Shown: one piece after another, positions 58,541 to 64,000 of the stretch
How positions within the stretch are numbered: position 1 is the first letter of the stretch
Layout: the number at the start of each line of letters is the position of its first letter
Assembly (NCBI GenBank): GCA_025667525.1
Contig: CM046881.1
Span: 30,081,580 to 30,145,579, forward strand
Reading direction: 5' to 3'
Length of the DNA stretch: 64,000 nucleotides
From: Glebionis coronaria
Lineage: Eukaryota; Streptophyta; Magnoliopsida; Asterales; Asteraceae
Notes under the pieces: generated by a model
The model's input: only the letters and a program-made list of their open reading frames with translations
Databases searched by the model: none
Told to the model about the DNA's origin: nothing
Made by a program: the position numbers and the translations under genes

Positions 58541-59384
58541 CTATTGAACCACCTTTGTTTTATTCACAAAGCTTACAGTCTCTTCAAACCCCACATCTCT
58601 CTTTGTTGGGGACTCATCATCCTCAATAATAGTGATTTTGTTAAGAATCTTAGATACTTCAAAGCATCTAAAATAGTTGGATGACTGAGACCAATTGCAC
58701 TACCTGATATTGTTGGTTGAGATATTGTTAGAAGGATTACGCATCCAACTTGCAAGAGTAGTAGGTAGTAGATGTAGACTGAAGAGATTGTAGGATATAA
58801 AACCAAAATAAAATTATTAAAATAAAACTAAAATCCAATGTTGTGAATTTGGCAGTACAACATACAAGCATAACTCTGTGCATCCAAATGGGGAAAGCCT
58901 CTGGCTTTCGATTATGTTTCGAAGAGATGCTAGCCATAAGCAACCCTCATCGTGTGTTTATTTTGACGTTTGTGACATAAAGGATTAAGTAAACCTATTA
59001 TTTTAGGAAGGGGAACGGCCTCAGATGTTTATACCAGCATATTACTATAGCCATTAACCACCTTGCACTAAGACATTAAAAATTATGATTTGTGATCTTT
59101 GTGAACCTGTTTCACCATGAAAAACCAATGTAATCTACCTAAAATATACTAAGATAAAACAGGTAACTTAAAAATGTTGCATAGGACTCACAATTTTACT
59201 TTCGTCAATACTTGATTCATTTGCCCATTCATCTAAAATATGTTGGTTTGCTTACCATCATAAACCTTGTAACTGGAAAACAAACACATTCAGTCAATTT
59301 AAAATTGAAACAATATAAAACACACAAAAAATTCTGTCACCAAATAGGTAAACCACCACCAGCAAACAAATCCCCGTCACTCAT
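58541..59384 (-). CDS. Possible host gene, copy 2
   Basis: Paralogue of the model at 34528-35371, starting at the ATG at 59384. All candidate splice sites are kept. Visible differences change single residues (DEWANE for DEWENE, CFEVSK for CFEASK). Substitutions without frame damage are compatible with coding sequence but are too few to prove it. Confidence 0.28.
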
Positions 59385-60197
59385 CCCTTGTTGAGTCTCT
59401 TTAAGATAAAACACCAAAAAAAGATGATATCTGGTGTTAGAGAGAGAGAAATAAATAAAGAGGTGAGTTAGATGGTTGATTGGTTGGTGAGTTCTTTTAA
59501 AGAGAATGAGATCTCATAGCAGGAACAACAAAGGAAACCAAATTATATGTGGTGGTTAACATACCTTGCGACCAACAAACATCCAGTGACTTACAACACA
59601 ACCAAACCGACAAACCGTTGAGCTCCGGCGAGATTCGGTTAAACACCACAAAAAATAGACTTAAAACGTCACCTAAACCACAAAACACCACCGCGACCAC
59701 TAAAACATCAACGAAACCACCGAAACTCAAAAACCACTAGTTTTAGGTGGCGTTGGTGGCGGAATCAATTGACGGTGGTGGTGGTGTCTATGGCAGCGAC
59801 ATAATGTGGTGGTGGCGGCAGTGGTTTTACAGGTTTATGATTTCGTTTTTGAGAAAAGAAAAGAAAGTGTGTGTCTTTATGTAAAGTAATTGATAGCAAG
59901 ATACATTATTTCTTTGTGTAATTAACAGTTATGTTTTTTAAATTGTTTGATATGGCATATCATTTCCTTTATTATGAATTTTAGAAGTCTATTCCAGCAA
60001 TACTGTTTTAACATTGTTTTATATATGGAATTGTTGAAAAATTCAACATTTTCAACTTTTGATATACGCTCTTTATAAGATAGTATAGATATATATAAAA
60101 ATAGCGTTATTTAAAACTTCAATCCTTCATGATTTTATAAATTACTTAAATTTTCGATGCACTACTTTGTTGTTCCATAATTATCTTGAATATGATA

Positions 60198-60467
60198 CTT
60201 TCTCCGTCTTATATTAACAGTCCAGTATACTATTTTTGGACGTCCTATATTAATAGTACAGTCCAAAAATAGATAAGAAATATACATTAAATTTATTATA
60301 TCACCCTCACTTGTGGGTATTATTACAAACAATAAAGAAGTTGTAAATTAATTGGTTAAGGATAAAATTGTCTTTGTGTAAAAAGTAAGAGAGATAAAGC
60401 TAAAAAATGATATTTTTATTAAACTACGTGTTTTTTTCGGTGTACTATTATTATGGGACGGAGGGAT
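60198..60467. mobile_element. Stowaway-like MITE, copy 2
   Basis: Duplicate of 36184-36454, with the same TIRs and flanking TA. Confidence 0.8.
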
Positions 60468-61096
60468 TATAATTTAGAGAGAGTGGGTGTAACAGTTCCT
60501 TAATAAGTTGAGAATGTAAGAAACTTGCTTTAAGTCTAGTAATCTACTAAAGACATTTTTAGTGAAAAGTTATGAGCTTATTTGGCTTGTATATGTGTTA
60601 GTATTATTAATTATATTATTTAATGATGAAGTATATAAAGACTAACATTAATCATGGCTGTTGTCCAGTTAAAAAAAATAATTAAAAAAATCATGGCTGT
60701 TGCATAAATTTATTTGAGCATTAGATAATAACTTTATATTTTGTTAAATTTTAATTTTGAAAATCTTAATAAAACTAAGAAGAAACGGTATAAAATGCAT
60801 TATATGTATTAAATATTTTATGTCTTTAAATAAATGAATGAAAGATGAAAACATAAAATGTTATCAGGGTATCAAAACTAAATTTAAACGGATATGTGGA
60901 ATATTTTTTAATTGTAATACTAGAAACGCATTGTGATGAACCGAGTGCATTTAAGAAATATTTTAAAAAATCGATATTTATTTTTTAAATTTAACATTAT
61001 TTCGAAAAAAATCCATGAGATTTTTAACACCCCCGAAAACCCATTGCCTGTTTAGTATGAAACAGGGTTGTCACATTTTTATTTTCATCTCTTCGA

Positions 61097-62148
61097 TGTT
61101 AGAATGATTAAACCCTCATAGGTATTATGTTTTATTGATCAACCATTTATAATGGTGATTACATGAAACCCTAATGGGCCCTAAACCCACAAACCGGGTC
61201 AGGCTATATTTATTTACTAATACTCCCCCACAGTTCGAGCGACGAAATCGCAAAAGCTCGAACTGGAGTAGTAAACTAGAAAAGAAACAAAATAAAGTAT
61301 GGAAAATAAAACATTAATAACGCCCTGCATCTTTGATTATCTTCCTAAATTCCAACCGGATAAACACAAATCCACAAAACCCTGCACAACGTCTGATTCT
61401 TCTTCATAAACGTCAACTGTGGATTGTGACATTTGCACAAACATCCAACTAAATAGACAACCGTGTGGATTTGTGACCTTTGCACAAATCACTAACACAC
61501 GAAGTTGAAACAAAAGAGTTTAGTTATTTTGTAAAATTGAGCAATAAGTTGAAAACTTTAAAATGAATGGAACAAAGATGTAGTACAAAGTACGAACAAT
61601 CAAACAAAACACCAACAATAAAAGACTATTAACGTCTTTTTTTCTTTTAACAGCTAAACAAACAATAATAAATACCCTTAAAACACCAGCATCTCGTTTT
61701 CTTAATGCGGAGTTGGTAGACAAACATAAAGTGAAGATACATTGGCACACAAACAAAGAAATTAAGAGTAAAACAATTAACGGCAAAGAAATTTTTTTAT
61801 TTTTATTTTTGTTCAAGAATCGGTTGTGGTAGCAACGGAAGGTTAGGGATAGATTTATGGTTTTTTTGTTTGAAGGCGGAAGTGATTTTAGGTTAGGTAC
61901 GGGGCATGGCCTGATACCATGTTAGAATGATTAAACCCCATAGGTATTATGTTTTATTAATCAACTATTTATAATGGTGATTACATGAAACCCTAATGGG
62001 CCATAAACCCACAAACCGGGCCGGGCTATATTTATACACTAATAGGTATTATGTTTTATTGATCAACCATTTATAAAATTGTGATTACATGAAACCCTAA
62101 TGGGCCCTAAACCTACAAACCGTGCCGGGCTATATTTATTCACTAATA
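61097..62148 (-). mobile_element. TRIM-like element, copy 2
   Basis: Duplicate of 37084-38137, including the third tandem partial LTR. Here the PBS reads TGGTATCAGG, a better match to initiator tRNA-Met. The left TSD has decayed to TTCGA. Confidence 0.8.
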
Positions 62149-62527
62149 TACGATTTGTGACTGCTAAAAACTTACAATTTTGGGCTTTTAGTTTTTAGGT
62201 TTGATTGTTTGTATCTGAAGTGATATATGTGGTGCTCCATTTCAAAATTCTGTTCAATCTAGTTCAGTTTCCCCACCGAACCATAAATAAAATATCAAGT
62301 TGGCTATTTCACATATCAAATCAAAGTGTATATACGAACAGAAACTGTTGCTCAAGTAATTTTACATATTTATGTCATCAGATGAGATATATATCAATCG
62401 CATTGTTCAAATTATATTTCAATCGCATTGTTCAAATTATTTTAGTTATGGACGTGCGGTAATGGTGGAGCTTGAACATTTATTTTGAGAGGGCCGAACC
62501 ACTTTAAACATACTAAAATAAAAAAGT

Positions 62528-62875
62528 GGACAATAACTTGAAGATAGAGTAATATTTACACTACTTGTAATAACCTTTGAGGGGCCGGAACCCCTCCATG
62601 TCCTTATGAAGCTCCGCCAGAACGTGCGGATATGGCAAGTAAATTGTTACATTCTTAATGCGACTAAGCTTTACTTTTTTTCTTTTTTTTTTTTTAAAAA
62701 AAAAAGAAAAAATAATAAAAAAAATAAAGCTTAGTCGCATTAAGAATGTAACAATTTACTTACCATATCCGCACGTCAGTGGCGGAGCTTCATAGGGACA
62801 TGGAGGGGTTCCGGCGCCTCAAAAGTTATTACAAGTAGTGTAAATATTACTCCGCCGATCTTCAAGTTATTGTCC
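62528..62875. repeat. Foldback, copy 2
   Basis: Duplicate of 38547-38893 with arms of about 170 bp. Small differences include a short deletion in the left arm near 62546 and GGTTCCGGCGCC in place of GGTTACGGCCCC. Confidence 0.88.
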
Positions 62876-63417
62876 GTGAATCATGAATTTTAAAGGTGTA
62901 ATAATGCCGACTAATGTCATGCCCGCTAGTCATAACACCGAGTTTGACCATTACACCTAAGTCTCTTATTGTCATAACATGTTATCCATTATCATTTGTA
63001 TTTTCTTTAAAGTTAAATTAAACAAGATACATAACTCGCGCTTCGCGGCGGAGGGTGCAGGACCAACGGTTGCAGTGGACCGATAGTATGAAAGATTCTT
63101 CCCGTCAACGACTGGTCTTACTGGAAACGAATAACCTTATTTTAAATATGTATTACGTTGAAACATTTTTTTACAAAATCATATGTATATCTAAAGCATG
63201 GCAATATTGGACTCATTTGATTCGTAATTAGAAGGTTTGTTTCAACGGTATCTTTTTCCCCCAAAAAATTGATACATATACGCTCAATATTTGATTAATA
63301 AGTTTGTTATATTAAAAAGATGTAAATAGCTAAAAACTTAAACTTTTTTTATAACAATTCATATATAGGGGTTATTTGTAAAGTTGTTTTTTATTCACCT
63401 ACTGAGGCATGTGGTTT

Positions 63418-64000
63418 AGGGATGGCAAAAGCACCCGAAACCGATGGAGAAAACCGAAATTCAAACCGATCGGGTCGGGTTGGATTCGTGTTGGCGGGTT
63501 TGGATGCGGGTTCGGGTTGGGTATTTAATTTTTCGCGGGTACGGGTTCGGGTTTGGGTTTTAGTAATACCCGCCCCGTTTACCCGTATATGTACCCGTTT
63601 ACCAAAATACATATCGTTTATTGCTAGTTTATATGATTTTAAAATTTATGTGAAATAGTACGAAGATTATTAAACAAATGAAATGCTTATATTAGCTACA
63701 TTTTGTATGCAGTAAAATGTTTGTGATCAAGCATATTTCGATTTTGTAACTTTAAATAAAACAATGATTTATTCGATACATTAAATCGCATGATATGATA
63801 TTGAATTAGTATTCTTCATCTTCTAAAAACTTAAAAAATTATTTTATGGTATTTTGATTGTTTTTCATTGGTTTTTTTTAACTTTATACGTACAATTATG
63901 TCCAACAAAATTAAATTGTGGATACCCGATACCCGCGGGTAAAAACCAAAAACCCGTTAAATAATAGTAATCGGGTACCCGTCGGGTATTGGGGCGGATG
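63418..64000. mobile_element. hAT MITE, copy 2 (cut by window end)
   Basis: Starts TAGGGATGGCAA after the same ATGTGGTT flank as 39428-39435. The right TIR is beyond the window. Confidence 0.88.

Larger units (their letters stand above)
56555..64000. repeat. Segmental duplication, copy 2 (runs off the window)
   Basis: Matches 32541-40019 with few substitutions and small indels. It includes copies of the TSD ACAAT (58378-58382), the gene model, Stowaway (60198-60467), TRIM (61097-62148), foldback (62528-62875) and hAT MITE (63418 to the edge). Confidence 0.95.

Noticed and set aside
1..64000. CRISPR arrays, operons, phage or bacterial systems
   Set aside because: All coding content is eukaryotic (spliced genes and plant transposons); no spaced direct repeats of CRISPR type were seen.

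Overview
The window is plant nuclear DNA from a eudicot. It is AT-rich, has spliced HSP70 genes with the plant-type intron, and is mostly transposable elements of the plant Sirevirus, Tekay/Del chromovirus, L1, PIF/Harbinger, hAT, Mutator-like and Stowaway types. An Asteraceae source is my guess from the retroelement flavour and cannot be proved from the sequence alone. There are no bacterial, organellar or CRISPR features.

Layout. (1) 0.3-6.7 kb: a minus-strand tandem array of HSP70-like genes in different states of decay. Gene A (312-2640) has two exons and an open frame. A fragment (3100-3764) is interrupted by a hAT-like element. Pseudogene B (4269-6690) has a nonsense codon, a MITE in exon 2 and another in the intron. 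(2) 7.37-13.22 kb: a decayed L1-type LINE on the plus strand. (3) 14.11-23.26 kb: a minus-strand Sirevirus-type Ty1/copia element with 1270-bp LTRs and TSD TACAT. (4) 23.65-34.36 kb: a plus-strand Tekay/Del-type Ty3/gypsy chromovirus with 2.6-kb LTRs and TSD ACAAT. Its gag is interrupted by two intron-like segments. (5) 34.4-40.1 kb: flanking DNA with a possible multi-exon host gene, a Stowaway MITE, a 1-kb TRIM-like LTR element, a 347-bp foldback and a 661-bp hAT MITE. (6) 40.2-48.7 kb: a Mutator-like MITE, a PIF/Harbinger derivative carrying only the SANT/Myb-like ORF, and a second PIF/Harbinger element carrying only the transposase. The transposase is split by a 3.2-kb retroelement insertion whose two ends are both LTR U5 ends in inverted orientation, with a perfect 5-bp TSD. 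(7) 48.7-55.7 kb: mostly non-coding, with two hAT MITEs and a weakly supported three-exon gene. (8) 55.75-64 kb: a chimeric LTR that runs into a second copy of the 32.5-40.0 kb region. This is a segmental duplication of at least 7.4 kb, about 24 kb away, and it continues past the window edge.

No pathway or operon is present. The elements are related by nesting and duplication. The gypsy element inserted first; then its 3' LTR and flank were duplicated. The second copy's upstream part was replaced at a breakpoint inside the LTR. The most unusual items are the U5-U5 inverted retroelement insertion (44412-47626), the phase-preserving intron-like segments in gag (27469-27557, 27702-27773), the chimeric LTR at the duplication boundary (55755-58377), and a palindromic motif family found in the Sirevirus LTRs, its 3' untranslated region and its gag/pol coding junction. 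Boundaries and splice sites were read by eye, and homology calls rest on motif recognition without database searches.
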